A DNA stretch of 64,000 nt from Clostridium algidicarnis DSM 15099 (GCF_002934235.1 NZ_PTIS01000012.1:1-64000); one strand, 5' to 3'; positions 47,030-57,489 are shown, counted from the stretch's first letter. Notes: a model not told the origin generated them from the letters alone. Program-made: numbers and translations.

Positions 47030-47088
47030 ATGCACAACTATATATATTGTGATATTTTTTAATTTTAACCTTTCTAAAGTATATTATA

Positions 47089-47691
47089 TTAATTTTTATA
47101 GCCTTTGACTCCTTTATTACTTTTAATTATTTCTGTCATCACATCTATCCTCGCTATATCAAATCTTTTAAATTGATTTTTTGCATAAGGTAAGTTGTTA
47201 TATACCTTCCAATATCCAGTAGCAAGGCACTTTTTATTATTATCAATAAAGTCTTTAACATCATCAATAGGATATCCTAAAAATAATCCTATCTCATGAG
47301 GACAGGCTAAAGAAAATCGTTCTTTTAATTTAAATAAAACTTCATTTAGATTCATATCTTTATTATACCCATATTGTAATAAAAACTCTAAACTTTCTTC
47401 ATTATAAATTACCTCTTCAAGTTTATCTCTATTGTAAATCATAATACCGCTACTCCTTTCATCTTCCCTGATTTTGAAATAATCCAACTTTAAATCATGT
47501 AATACTTCTTCTTTGTTAATGTCCCACAAATTACAAAGATCTCTTTTTTCATTTGTAAGTGTTACTATTGAAGCAGGCTTTATTTGTTTTATAGTAGGTG
47601 CTATATGATAATATATCTTAGCCTTAATATAATCATTATCTTGGAACTTTTCTATCTTATTTAAATAACTATAGGTAATATACTTTATCAA
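47089..47691 (-). CDS. DUF3793 family protein
   Basis: 200 aa. The C-terminal CPHEIGLFLGYPIDDVKDF and GYWKVYNN are the hallmarks of DUF3793, a clostridial family often seen with flavodoxin or Feo genes. The start is the TTG 9 nt after AAAGGA; a TTG three codons earlier touches that site. Second gene after DUF2325. The Fur-like box upstream and the family's neighbourhood suggest an iron-related function, but no reaction is known. Confidence 0.8.
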   Translation of the reverse strand: MIKYITYSYLNKIEKFQDNDYIKAKIYYHIAPTIKQIKPASIVTLTNEKRDLCNLWDINKEEVLHDLKLDYFKIREDERSSGIMIYNRDKLEEVIYNEESLEFLLQYGYNKDMNLNEVLFKLKERFSLACPHEIGLFLGYPIDDVKDFIDNNKKCLATGYWKVYNNLPYAKNQFKRFDIARIDVMTEIIKSNKGVKGYKN

Positions 47692-47713
47692 TATAATCAA
47701 TCCTTTAATATTT

Positions 47714-48004
47714 TTATTGATTATTTTTTAAAAATTGCTTTATATTTTGATCTAAGTAACTAATAGATCTTCTAGAATATATTATGTTAGTATCATTTTC
47801 TTTTACTCTTCCTTTTATGGTCTTACTTAATTGATGTCCTATAAAATCTGTTAAAACTAAAACCAGGTCAGTATTTACAGGTATATCTAACTTTAAATCG
47901 CCCTTTTTTCTTCCTGTAATGTGATTTATAGTTTCAAAACCATTTCCCCTTAAATAATCTTTAATATTTCCAAGCTTATCTCCACCTATTACCAGTATAC
48001 TCAT
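47714..48004 (-). CDS. DUF2325 family protein
   Basis: 96 aa. A Rossmann-like start (MSILVIGGDKLG) and the family ending SRRSISYLDQNIKQFL. The conserved Cys found in some members is absent. AAGGAG is 8 nt before the ATG; a GTG lies three codons earlier. It precedes DUF3793 and probably forms an iron-repressed operon with it. Confidence 0.8.
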   Translation of the reverse strand: MSILVIGGDKLGNIKDYLRGNGFETINHITGRKKGDLKLDIPVNTDLVLVLTDFIGHQLSKTIKGRVKENDTNIIYSRRSISYLDQNIKQFLKNNQ

Positions 48005-48079
48005 AATAATCACTCCTTATATATTTTGTTCTAATAGTAAATTCTATACATTATATTTTATTTCTTTTCACATTAATAT

Positions 48080-48094
48080 TAATAATCATTCTCA
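48080..48094 (-). promoter_or_regulatory. Fur-like box before the DUF2325/DUF3793 operon
   Basis: TGAGAATGATTATTA on the minus strand is a 7-1-7 site with five of seven paired positions of the TGATAAT/ATTATCA Fur consensus. It lies about 80 bp before the DUF2325 ATG. Confidence 0.5.
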
Positions 48095-48155
48095 ATTGTA
48101 TTGTATAGTATTTTTCTTTTTTTGTAAACACTATTATAATATATTTTTTAAAAAA

Positions 48156-48188
48156 TAGAAGACCTCTCATAATTTGAGAAGTCTTCTA
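48156..48188 (-). terminator. Terminator of the MacAB-like operon
   Basis: 14-bp arms with one mismatch, a 5-nt loop, then TTTTTT on the minus strand, just after the permease gene. Confidence 0.85.
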
Positions 48189-48212
48189 AATATATATTGA
48201 AAATTTTATTTC

Positions 48213-49427
48213 TTATTCATATCTTAATGCTTCTATAGGGTCTAATTTAGCAGCCTTACGCGCAGGGTATATTCCGAAAAATATTCCTACTGCTGAAGAA
48301 AATAGTATAACACCTAAAATAGATTGTAATGACAATATAGGTGTAATATTTACAAAGCTACCTATAATATAAGCGGCTCCAATACCTAATATCATTCCAA
48401 TAACTCCTCCTAGCAAAGAAATTATAATAGCTTCTGCTAAAAATTGAAGTAATATTGTATTAGTAGTGGCCCCTATTGCTTTTCTAATGCCTATTTCCCT
48501 AGTTCTTTCAGTTACAGACACTAACATTATATTCATAACTCCAATACCTCCAACTAAAAGAGATATTGCTGCTACAGCCCCTATAAATGCGGTAAATATG
48601 TCTACTACCTTATTTATTTGGTCTAGTTGCTTTAAAATATTTTCCCCCTTATAAAGATCCCTACCTCTATTATTATGTCTTATTTCTAATATATTTATAG
48701 CCTTTGTTGCAGCTTCTTCACCCTTATCTTGATCTTTACTTGCAATCATCATAGAATCAATTACAAAATCATTAGGAAATAAACTTTTTAAAACTGCTAT
48801 AGGTACTATAGTAAATGCTGGGATATTTTCATCTACTCCTCCATAGGAAAATCCTGTGCTTTTATAAACCCCTATTATTGTAACCTTTTTAGGCGAAGTT
48901 TTTTGTCCCATCACAACTGTTTTTCCTATAACATCTGCATATCCAAAAAGACTTTTAGCCCCTACCTCATCTATTACAACTACAGGCTTTCCTTCATTGG
49001 CCTCTTTTTCAGTGAAAAACCTACCATAAATAATCTCTAAGTTTTGAATATAATTTAAATCTTCATTACCGCCAGATATAATGGACACCTTGCTTTTATC
49101 TTCACTTCTTATAACGCCTTGCTTTTGAGACACAGGAGTTATGTATTTTATGAGCTCTACCTTTTCTTTTATCTGTCTTATATCTTCTAAGTTAATATAA
49201 TCAGAGGATTCAGCTTTTTGTGTATTAACTTTTATATTAATAGTTGATGCTCCTATTTTTTCGAACTCCCCGACTATACTATTTTTTCCACCTCTTCCTA
49301 ATGCCAATATAGTTATAACAGAGCTTATACCAATTATTATACCTAACATAGTAAGGAATGATCTAAGCTTGTTGGCCTTTATACTATCTAAAGCCATTTT
49401 AAAATTTTCAACAATATTCAAATTCAT
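48213..49427 (-). CDS. MacB-type ABC transporter permease
   Basis: 404 aa with a first membrane helix at about 22-45 (KLRSFLTMLGIIIGISSV), a large extracytoplasmic MacB-PCD domain, and three C-terminal helices (FtsX-like) ending IYPARKAAKLDPIEALRYE, the standard signature. It exports an unknown substrate with the ATPase and adaptor upstream. The ATG is only one base after AGGAGG; a TTG two codons later (49421) is better spaced and may be the true start. It lies 5 nt after the ATPase gene. Confidence 0.92.
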   Translation of the reverse strand: MNLNIVENFKMALDSIKANKLRSFLTMLGIIIGISSVITILALGRGGKNSIVGEFEKIGASTINIKVNTQKAESSDYINLEDIRQIKEKVELIKYITPVSQKQGVIRSEDKSKVSIISGGNEDLNYIQNLEIIYGRFFTEKEANEGKPVVVIDEVGAKSLFGYADVIGKTVVMGQKTSPKKVTIIGVYKSTGFSYGGVDENIPAFTIVPIAVLKSLFPNDFVIDSMMIASKDQDKGEEAATKAINILEIRHNNRGRDLYKGENILKQLDQINKVVDIFTAFIGAVAAISLLVGGIGVMNIMLVSVTERTREIGIRKAIGATTNTILLQFLAEAIIISLLGGVIGMILGIGAAYIIGSFVNITPILSLQSILGVILFSSAVGIFFGIYPARKAAKLDPIEALRYE

Positions 49428-49432
49428 CCCTC

Positions 49433-50161
49433 CTATTTAGATAACTTACTTTTTGATTCTACATACCTTTCTAGTATTATCCTATCTTTAACAATATCAT
49501 CCGATACAATTTCTCCATCTTTAAACCTCACTATTCTTTTCGTATATTGTGCTATATCCGGCTCGTGAGTTACCATAAGTATAGTTGCTCCTTCATCATT
49601 TAAAGTTTGAAATATCCTTATTATATCTTCTGAAGACTTAGAATCTAAATTTCCTGTTGGCTCATCTGCCATTATTACTGCTGGGGAATTTACTATAGCT
49701 CTTGCTATTGCAACCCTTTGCTTTTGCCCTCCAGATATTTCATTAGGTCTGTGTTTTATTCTATCTAATAATCCTACCTTTTGTAAAGCACTAAGAGCTC
49801 TATCTCTTCTTTCACTTTTAGATACTCCAGCATAGGCCATAGGAAGTTCTACATTTTCTAATATGCTCATTCTAGGCAAAAGATTAAAAGACTGAAATAC
49901 AAAGCCTATTTCTTTATTCCTTATGTATGCAAGTTCATTATCTGAAAGATTTGAAATCTCCTTGCCATTTAATGTGTATTGTCCTTCGTCAAATTTATCT
50001 AAGCAACCTAGTATATTCATAAATGTAGATTTACCTGATCCTGAGGGACCCATAATTGATGTAAATTCCCCCTTATCTACTTTAAGACTTATTTCATTTA
50101 AAGCCTTAAATGTAATTTGTCCTGTTTTATATATTTTAACTATATCTACAACTTCAATCAT
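49433..50161 (-). CDS. MacB/LolD-type ABC transporter ATP-binding protein
   Basis: 242 aa. Walker [11 protein letters not shown]-loop [12 protein letters not shown], signature [14 protein letters not shown], Walker [14 protein letters not shown], and the H-loop THE. GGGTGATA lies before the ATG, whose first base pairs with the adaptor stop (ATGA overlap). Central gene of the three-gene exporter. Confidence 0.95.
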   Translation of the reverse strand: MIEVVDIVKIYKTGQITFKALNEISLKVDKGEFTSIMGPSGSGKSTFMNILGCLDKFDEGQYTLNGKEISNLSDNELAYIRNKEIGFVFQSFNLLPRMSILENVELPMAYAGVSKSERRDRALSALQKVGLLDRIKHRPNEISGGQKQRVAIARAIVNSPAVIMADEPTGNLDSKSSEDIIRIFQTLNDEGATILMVTHEPDIAQYTKRIVRFKDGEIVSDDIVKDRIILERYVESKSKLSK

Positions 50162-51339
50162 TTTATATCACCCACAGATGCTTCTTTTACTAAAGATCCA
50201 TCCTTTATAGCAGCAGTTGGATTTAAAATAACTGTATCTCCTTCATCTAGACCCTCCATTACCTCTGCTTCCATATCAGACTGCAATCCTAACTTTATTA
50301 GTTTTTCTACGGCTTTGTTTTCTACCATTATATATGCATAGTTTTTACCTTGTTTATCTGATCTAATAGCTTCTGCTGGTATCTTTAGTATGTTTTCTTT
50401 TTTAGCTAACAATATTTCTATATCCACATCAAATTCTGGCTTAATATCTTCTACCTTTTCTAATATATCTACATCTGCATTAAGTATTACATCAGAACCT
50501 GTAGCACTTTGTACCTTTTTAGCCACAGGATCTATATAAACTACTTTTCCCTTTATTCTATTACCCGATATAACAATTTCTGCTTCCTGGCCTACTATCA
50601 CTTTTGAAGCATCATACTTACCAAGGGCTACTAATGCTTTTAAATTATATATATCTTGAACTACAACGGCTGGTTGTGTCATATTTCCAATAGCACCTTC
50701 TGTTATATTAATAGCAGTTATTACTCCATCAAATTCTGCTACTATATTTGAATTTATAGAACTTAATTTTGACTTTGCAGAATCTAATGATATCTTTGCC
50801 AAATTTATAGCATTATCTGATTGTTTTATTTTTTCTTCTGATATCTCAACTAATCCAGATTGTGATTGCAAAGCCATAGCTGCACCTTGAGATTCACTAA
50901 TTTTATCTATATGAGTCAAATCTTTATTTGAATTTTTTAATTCTTCATCTTTGGCTTTCTTATCTTCTATACTTTGCTTTTGATTTATAAGTTCTTGTTT
51001 TTGAAGTACTGCATTATCATATTGAATTTCTGCTTGTTTTATTGCATTATTAATGTCTTCTATATCATAACTTACTATGATATCTCCAGTTTTCACACTA
51101 TCTCCCACTTTAAAATTTACCTCATTTGCTTTAAGCTGAGGGCCATAATATTCTTTTATTGTTTTTGACTTTATGGTAGCTGTAGTATTTAAGTAAGAAC
51201 TTAAATTACCAATTTCTACATTTGATGTTTTTACGCTTATTGATTTATCATTTTTCTTTCCTAGTATTATAGGTAAAGAAACTATAATTCCCAGTGCAAC
51301 TATCCCTACAATCCAAGTAATTGTCTTTTTTTTCATCAT
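50158..51339 (-). CDS. HlyD/MacA-type membrane fusion protein
   Basis: 393 aa. One N-terminal membrane anchor (about 8-27), a biotinyl-lipoyl half, a helical coiled-coil hairpin (about 85-180), the second lipoyl half and beta-barrel segments (VVAEFDGVITAINITEGAIG). It links the MacB-like permease to the outside. In a Gram-positive cell, it may form the export tip. AAGGAGAG is followed by two ATGs; both are well placed. First gene of the operon. Confidence 0.92.
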   Translation of the reverse strand: MMKKKTITWIVGIVALGIIVSLPIILGKKNDKSISVKTSNVEIGNLSSYLNTTATIKSKTIKEYYGPQLKANEVNFKVGDSVKTGDIIVSYDIEDINNAIKQAEIQYDNAVLQKQELINQKQSIEDKKAKDEELKNSNKDLTHIDKISESQGAAMALQSQSGLVEISEEKIKQSDNAINLAKISLDSAKSKLSSINSNIVAEFDGVITAINITEGAIGNMTQPAVVVQDIYNLKALVALGKYDASKVIVGQEAEIVISGNRIKGKVVYIDPVAKKVQSATGSDVILNADVDILEKVEDIKPEFDVDIEILLAKKENILKIPAEAIRSDKQGKNYAYIMVENKAVEKLIKLGLQSDMEAEVMEGLDEGDTVILNPTAAIKDGSLVKEASVGDIK

Positions 51340-51493
51340 TTACTCTCCTTAATCTAAAAAATGCCCCTATTAAATAGGTTATTATAACTTTTAATACAAG
51401 TATCTTTTGAATATACAAAACATTTTACCTCTTTTAATCAACATTATCAATGATATCTAATAATATTTTAAGCAATTAAAATTTACATAAAAA

Positions 51494-51546
51494 ATGCAAC
51501 TAAGATTTAAAAGAGGTTCTACCTTCTATTTAAATCTTAGTTGCAT
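51494..51546 (-). terminator. Terminator of the TetR-MMPL operon
   Basis: 18-bp perfect arms (ATGCAACTAAGATTTAAA and mirror) around an inner AGAGGT/ACCTTC pairing, followed by TTTTTT on the minus strand. Confidence 0.85.
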
Positions 51547-51609
51547 CTTATTTTAAGTTATGGTGCTTTAATATTATTTATATTGTAATGCCCTATCATA
51601 GCTTATTTT

Positions 51610-54402
51610 TTATTTGCTGAATATATTCTTTATCCAGTTAATAATACCTTTCTTTTCTTCTTTAACCTCAACTTTTGTTTCTATTTTTGCTTCTGGTATT
51701 TTTATTTCTTCAGTTTTTATTATAAATTTAACCTTACCTTCCATGCCTTCTTCTATACCTGAAAATGTTCCGTAGTCTTCTGATAATTTCACTATTTCAT
51801 CTTTAGATGCTAATACATCATCTATATCAGTTACCCCTTCACTTACTTTATCATGAAGCTTTGTTACTCCTTCTTCATCAAACTTTGTCATTCCTTCGTT
51901 TAATTCTTTAGCACCCTTTTCTAATTGATTTGAAGCATCTTTTAATTGTGCTGCTCCAGAGCTTAAACCTTCAATTCCATTGTTTAAATCTGATGTACCT
52001 TGATATAACTTATTTGCACCTTCTTCTAGTTGCTTTATCCCTCCAGTTAATTGTGGAAGTTTATTTAAGGATTCTCTTACCTTATTTACATTATTTTCTT
52101 CTAAAGATTCTCTCATTATTGAAAGTATATCTTCACTATCTTTAAGGTGTTTTTGCATAGCCATTAGTGTATTTATACTTTCAGGTGACTTGGATATCTT
52201 ATCCATTACCTCTGGTGTCATATTATTTTCTACAGCTGTTATTATAGGTTGAAGATTTTTCATATCTTCTTCTAATACTGCTATATTTTCTACTGTTTCT
52301 TTAAATTCTTTACTCTTGCTAGCTTCTAATAATTTCTTTGATACCTCTATATTTTCTTTGTTTTTATCTAAAGTAGACTTCATTCCTTGTATAGCTGGAA
52401 GCATTTGATTTACCTTATTAAGTTCACCCATAACCTCTTTATCGTTTAATACATTATTTAACTCAATTAACATAGCTTTTGTGTCAGGATCTTCTGTTTT
52501 AGCTTGAATTTCCTTTAATGTAACCGTCATTTTATTAATACTCTTCATAGTTTCTGGATTAAGAGCCTTTGAAATAGCTTCTAAAGCATCTTTGTTTTGC
52601 CCAAGTGCTTGTTGAAGTGCTATTAAAGTTTGTAAGCTTTCTTCCATACCATCCATGCTACCTTTAGATTTAATAAATCCATCTCTAGCTCCTACAACTG
52701 CGCTATTATATCCGCTAATTAATGCTTGCAACTGCTTATTTACTACTTCTGTTTCTTCATTATCTGTGGGATAAGCTTTATTTACCGCTTCCCTTAATGC
52801 ATTAACATTTTCTTCTTTAACCAGCTCATTTGTATCTCCAACAAATTTATTAGCCATAGCTTGTTGCTGCTTTAAAGTTTTTTCCATCTCTACTCCATTT
52901 ACCTTTTCTAGAGCTTTTGCTGAATCTAATATATTGTTAATTGCACTAGCATTTTGAAATATAGGAGCAAGTGTATCTATCACTGATAGATGTGGAGCCA
53001 ATGAATTTAATTCTCCCATAAGTGGTGCTAATTTATCTACATTTTTCATAACTTCTAGTAACGGTTGTAGTTTTTGGGTATCTACATCTACACCACTTAG
53101 CTGATCTGTAGTATTTATTAAAGCCTCAATATTACTTATATTTTCTGGTGTAGATAATGCTTTCAACTCTTTAATCATGGGATTTGCTAGCATTTTTGAT
53201 ATGCCAACTGCTCTATAATCTACAAAGGTCTTACCCATAAGGTTCATGTTATTTTCACTAAGTAAAGGCAATAATTCCCCCATACTTGAAATATCAATAT
53301 CTTTTGCAAAGTAAGCATCATTAATTAATGTTCTTTCTCTTTTAACATTATTATCATCTGTTATTAATGCAATCTTTTTTTGATTTTCTTTTTTTGACAT
53401 TTCACCTTGAATTGATCCAATACCTTTTCCTGCAGTATTTATGCCAGATTTTAAATCATAGGCTCCATTTTTTAGAGAAGTACTACCGCCCTTTAATTTA
53501 TCAGTACCAACAACTAAATCCCCCATCTTTGCAGCAAAAAGGCTTTCTCCTTCTGATAACTTTTCACTACCTTCTTTTAACTTTCCACTAGCATCCTTTA
53601 ATTCATCTATTCCATCAACTAGTTCTGAAAGATCTTTAGAATCTTTTAGCTTTTCAATTTCTGGAAGATCAGGTGTGGCTGTTATCATTACTGGTCCCAT
53701 CTTAAAGTTTTCAACATCAGCTTCTATTTCAAGCTTATCTTCAAGTCCAAGATCTATATCCATAGTGTTAAGTCCTAAGCTCTCCTTTAATCCTGGTAAT
53801 CCAATATAAGTTATTATATTGTTATTTCCATCAGAAACTATTTGTCCAGAATTTATATTTATATTTTTAAAGCTATCCATAGGTAAATTTAGTAAAGCTA
53901 CAGTAGCAAAAGGTGTATATATTGTTTTCTCTTTGCCATTAATAGTAACTTTATGTGCTTCTTTATTTTTTATTTCTAAACTTATTTTTACCTTACCAGA
54001 TTTTCCTGCTAATTCTTCTGGTTTTATGCTTACTCCATTTAAATAATATATCATTGTTATTTCCAAAGGTAGCTCTTCATTAGAGTTTCCTTGATAAAAA
54101 ATATCATTTTCTTTAGATCTCCATGTAATTGATTCTCCATTTATCTCTGGCTTATCTTCACCTTTTATATTTTTAATATCCTTTAAATTGGACTTGTCTT
54201 TTATATCACCACCATTTGGATTATGAATCCAAGTACTTACTATTTTATCTTGTACCTTTCCTTCTTTATCCAAAGTTATATATACTGATTCATCTTTTTT
54301 AATTGCTTCTGATGCCTGTACTAAGTTAGGGCTCACTATTGAAGCCACTAAAACAAGGCTTATAATTGTTTTTGACATATAATTCAATTTATCTTTTCTC
54401 AT
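51610..54402 (-). CDS. Secreted repeat protein of the YhgE/Pip type, MMPL partner
   Basis: 930 aa. A signal peptide (cleaved near VQAS, residue 30) is followed by a beta-rich domain (about 35-245) and a very long helical region. Near its ends are blocks of K/L-x-x-G repeats (LKEGSEKLSEG, TDKLKGGSTSLKNG; then ANKLYQGTSDLNNG), like YhgE/Pip and MmpL-associated proteins. There is no C-terminal membrane helix. The middle looks like coiled coil. Probably works outside the cell with the transporter whose gene ends 20 nt upstream. Confidence 0.75.
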   Translation of the reverse strand: MRKDKLNYMSKTIISLVLVASIVSPNLVQASEAIKKDESVYITLDKEGKVQDKIVSTWIHNPNGGDIKDKSNLKDIKNIKGEDKPEINGESITWRSKENDIFYQGNSNEELPLEITMIYYLNGVSIKPEELAGKSGKVKISLEIKNKEAHKVTINGKEKTIYTPFATVALLNLPMDSFKNININSGQIVSDGNNNIITYIGLPGLKESLGLNTMDIDLGLEDKLEIEADVENFKMGPVMITATPDLPEIEKLKDSKDLSELVDGIDELKDASGKLKEGSEKLSEGESLFAAKMGDLVVGTDKLKGGSTSLKNGAYDLKSGINTAGKGIGSIQGEMSKKENQKKIALITDDNNVKRERTLINDAYFAKDIDISSMGELLPLLSENNMNLMGKTFVDYRAVGISKMLANPMIKELKALSTPENISNIEALINTTDQLSGVDVDTQKLQPLLEVMKNVDKLAPLMGELNSLAPHLSVIDTLAPIFQNASAINNILDSAKALEKVNGVEMEKTLKQQQAMANKFVGDTNELVKEENVNALREAVNKAYPTDNEETEVVNKQLQALISGYNSAVVGARDGFIKSKGSMDGMEESLQTLIALQQALGQNKDALEAISKALNPETMKSINKMTVTLKEIQAKTEDPDTKAMLIELNNVLNDKEVMGELNKVNQMLPAIQGMKSTLDKNKENIEVSKKLLEASKSKEFKETVENIAVLEEDMKNLQPIITAVENNMTPEVMDKISKSPESINTLMAMQKHLKDSEDILSIMRESLEENNVNKVRESLNKLPQLTGGIKQLEEGANKLYQGTSDLNNGIEGLSSGAAQLKDASNQLEKGAKELNEGMTKFDEEGVTKLHDKVSEGVTDIDDVLASKDEIVKLSEDYGTFSGIEEGMEGKVKFIIKTEEIKIPEAKIETKVEVKEEKKGIINWIKNIFSK

Positions 54403-54422
54403 TATACTTACCTCCTGTAATT

Positions 54423-56519
54423 TTAAGCTGATAATTCAACATTTTCTTTTGATTTTTTCTTTTGTTTCCATCCTTTAGTTGTAAGACCTATAAACCTTTC
54501 TGAAACTATTAATATTGATGGTAATATAAATATTATTACAACCATACTTATAAGAGCTCCTCTAGCCATTAAAAAGCATAGACTCTTTATAAGTTCCATA
54601 TCTGAAATAAGTGCTACCCCTGCAGTAGCAGCAAAAAATGTAAGAGCACTTGTTACTATAGATTTTGCTGAACCTTGTACGGATATTTTCATAGCTTCTA
54701 TCTTGTCATATCCATTTTGCATTTCCTCTTTAAATCTAGATGTTAGTAATATAGCATAGTCTACAGTTGCTCCTAGCTGTATAGTTCCAATTACTATATT
54801 TGAGATAAAAGGAAGCGCTGTACCTGTGTAGTACGGAATTCCAAGATTTATAAATATAGCAAGTTCTATTGATAACACTAAAATAAGTGGTAATGAAAAA
54901 GATAAAAACACTCCAAATATTATAGTAAATATAGCTAAAATTGAAACTACATTTACTCTTTTAAAATCGCTCTCTGCTATCCGAATTAGATCTTTAGTTA
55001 AAGGCCCCTCCCCCGATACCATAGCATCTTCATCATACTCTTTTGCAATATTTATTATTTCATCTACTTGAGCATTTTCTTCGTCTTGTGCTGCTTTATA
55101 TATAGAATTTGCAACTATTAAGTTGTATCCATCCTTTTTAAAGTTTGCTTTTATATCTTCTGGGACAAAGCTTTCTGGAATTGATCCTCCTACTAATTTA
55201 TCATAAGATAAAACTTTTTCTATTCCATCAACCTTTTCTATTCGATCTGCCATTTCTTTCTTTTTGTACTGTGGTAAATCGTCTTTTACAACTATCATAT
55301 GTGTAGTTGTCATATTATAATCTTCTTTAAGCTTGTTTAAGGCTACTACAGATTCCATATCTTTAGGTAGTGACTCATCTAAGTTGTAATACACCTTTGC
55401 ATTATTAGCTCCATAAATTGCTGGTATGAAAGCTATAACGAATATCGCTACAAAAATTTTATAATGCTCTGTTACATAATTTGAAACCTTTGTAAACTCA
55501 GGCAATATTGTTTTATGCTGAAACCTGTGTATAGCTTTATCAAAGTATAAAACTAAAGCCGGTAAAATAGTTACTGTACATATTACTCCAAGTAATACTC
55601 CTTTAGCCATTACAATTCCTATATCTTTTCCAAGGGCTAGTTCCATAACACAAAGTGCAAGAAAACCTGCTATAGTTGTAAGAGAACTTCCTGATATAGC
55701 TGTTATAGTATTTGCTATTGCTTCTGCCATAGCCTCTTCTTTATCTTCTATTTTAAGCTTTTCTTCTTCATATCTGTGTAATAAAAATATTGAGTAGTCC
55801 ATAGTTACCCCTAATTGGAGTACCGCTGCCAAGGCTTTTGTTATATAAGAAACCTCGCCTAAGAATATATTGCTTCCAAAGTTATATAAAATCGCAAATC
55901 CAATGGAGGCTAAAAATATAAATGGTATAATTACAGATTCCATAGTAAGTGCTAAAACTATTGTAGATAAAATTACTGCAATTAACACATAAATAGGAGT
56001 CTGCTTATCTGAAAGATCCTTTGTATCTTTTACTATAGCTGATACGCCACTTAGAAAGCTTTTTTCATCCATTACCTTTCTTATATCTGTTATAGCATTT
56101 TGTGTGACCTCTGAGGAGCTTCCTTCTTTATACTTTATTACCATCATTGTAGAATCACCACTGTAAAGTGCCTTTTTTACATCGTCTGGCAATATTTCTT
56201 TTGGAATAGATATGTCTAATGCATCATCTATCCAAAGTACACTGTCTACTCCCTCAATTGTTTGAATTTTTTCTTTTATTCTTGATACCTCTTTAGGTTC
56301 TGCATCATCCATAATTAGCATAGATAAAGATGCACTTGCAAATGTATCATCCAATATATTTTGACCTTTCATAGAATCTAGTTCCTGTGGTAAGTAAGTC
56401 AAAACATCATAATTTATTTTTGTATTTACCATACCAAAGACTGATATAATTGATAAAAGTACTGCTACTATAAGAACTATATTTCTATGCTTTGCTATGA
56501 ATTCACCAAATTTTTTCAC
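54423..56519 (-). CDS. MMPL/RND-family transporter
   Basis: 698 aa with two similar halves, each one membrane helix, an extracellular loop and five helices (TITAISGSSLTTIAGFLALC, TSALTFFAATAGVAL). It has the sterol-sensing-like core and the ALAAVLQLGVTMDYSIFLLHR proton-relay helix of MMPL proteins. It likely exports lipids or small molecules. GTG start behind GAGG. It lies 24 nt after the TetR gene and precedes the secreted repeat protein. Confidence 0.93.
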   Translation of the reverse strand: MKKFGEFIAKHRNIVLIVAVLLSIISVFGMVNTKINYDVLTYLPQELDSMKGQNILDDTFASASLSMLIMDDAEPKEVSRIKEKIQTIEGVDSVLWIDDALDISIPKEILPDDVKKALYSGDSTMMVIKYKEGSSSEVTQNAITDIRKVMDEKSFLSGVSAIVKDTKDLSDKQTPIYVLIAVILSTIVLALTMESVIIPFIFLASIGFAILYNFGSNIFLGEVSYITKALAAVLQLGVTMDYSIFLLHRYEEEKLKIEDKEEAMAEAIANTITAISGSSLTTIAGFLALCVMELALGKDIGIVMAKGVLLGVICTVTILPALVLYFDKAIHRFQHKTILPEFTKVSNYVTEHYKIFVAIFVIAFIPAIYGANNAKVYYNLDESLPKDMESVVALNKLKEDYNMTTTHMIVVKDDLPQYKKKEMADRIEKVDGIEKVLSYDKLVGGSIPESFVPEDIKANFKKDGYNLIVANSIYKAAQDEENAQVDEIINIAKEYDEDAMVSGEGPLTKDLIRIAESDFKRVNVVSILAIFTIIFGVFLSFSLPLILVLSIELAIFINLGIPYYTGTALPFISNIVIGTIQLGATVDYAILLTSRFKEEMQNGYDKIEAMKISVQGSAKSIVTSALTFFAATAGVALISDMELIKSLCFLMARGALISMVVIIFILPSILIVSERFIGLTTKGWKQKKKSKENVELSA

Positions 56520-56543
56520 TTTGCCTCAATCCTTCCTTTATGT

Positions 56544-57176
56544 TTAAACTTCTAACATTTTTTTTATAGTTTTAAATAAAATAGGTTTCATTGTATCCAT
56601 ATCGTAGGGTTCTTCAAGTATAATGCTACTATAACAAACGCTTCCTATAAGCTCTATAATCATAAATAGAATTTTTTCTGATTCTTTTTTGTCTGTACCA
56701 AGTGATTCCATATTAACTATAAATATATCTATCACTTCTCTCATTTCTTCATGTTGTTCAGGTCGCATTATAGCTCTTCTATATACTCCCCATGAAAAGT
56801 TTTTGTTTACAATCTTAAGCATAAGTTTATTATCTTTTAAATATTCTATTATATAATTAACATAAAATAGAAACATCTCTATAAAATCTTCAAAAGATTC
56901 TTCTTTAGTTTTTTGCATTGCTTCTTTTATGAGTCCAGAACTTTTTTGAAGTATAATTTTGTTTATAATATCGTATTTGTCTTTAAAGTATAGGTAAAAT
57001 GTTCCCTTGGCCACTCCTGCCTTTTTAACGATATCGTCTATGGCCGTATTTTGAAATCCTTTTGTAGTAAAAAGTTCATAAGCAGCACTATATAAATCCT
57101 TCTCTTTTATTAGTTTCTTATTTTCTGACTTGCTTTTTATTTCATCCTTTTTAGTTATCTTATCCACATTATCCAC
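56544..57176 (-). CDS. TetR/AcrR-family repressor
   Basis: 210 aa. N-terminal HTH (FTTKGFQNTAIDDIVKKAG, then VAKGTFYLYFKDKYDI; about 37-70) and a helical ligand-binding domain with a C-terminal TetR_C type fold. AGGAG precedes the ATG. First gene of the MMPL operon, with two operator-like palindromes at its own promoter, so it probably represses the operon and itself until a drug or fatty acid binds. Confidence 0.93.
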   Translation of the reverse strand: MDNVDKITKKDEIKSKSENKKLIKEKDLYSAAYELFTTKGFQNTAIDDIVKKAGVAKGTFYLYFKDKYDIINKIILQKSSGLIKEAMQKTKEESFEDFIEMFLFYVNYIIEYLKDNKLMLKIVNKNFSWGVYRRAIMRPEQHEEMREVIDIFIVNMESLGTDKKESEKILFMIIELIGSVCYSSIILEEPYDMDTMKPILFKTIKKMLEV

Positions 57177-57297
57177 TCCTGATATATTCTTATGTTACAT
57201 TCATAATCTTCCATACTCCTTCTTCCATAGGAAACCCCTCTAAATTGTTTACTCTATCTTAGTTGTCTTATCTATTTATAGTAAACTTATTTAGTTT

Positions 57298-57356
57298 AAT
57301 GACTGTCGGTCATTTATCTAACATATATTATTATACCCTTTAATGACTAATAGTCA
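57298..57356 (-). promoter_or_regulatory. TetR operon promoter with two operator palindromes
   Basis: AATGAC-TGTCG-GTCATT (57298-57314) and TGACTAATAGTCA (57344-57356) are two palindromes sharing the TGAC/GTCA half-site. On the minus strand, the -35 TTGACT overlaps the second and a TATAAT about 16 bp on lies between the two, so occupancy blocks the promoter. It lies in a 377-bp gap (57177-57553). Confidence 0.75.
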
Positions 57357-57489
57357 ATATGTTTTTTTAATTTTTTTTATAAATAATTTTACGACTTTTT
57401 TTTCAAAGTTAAATGTATACCTTTACTACGTTGGAATTACTAAATGCAATGTTTATAGATGATCTATGTTATAATAATAAATATATTTT

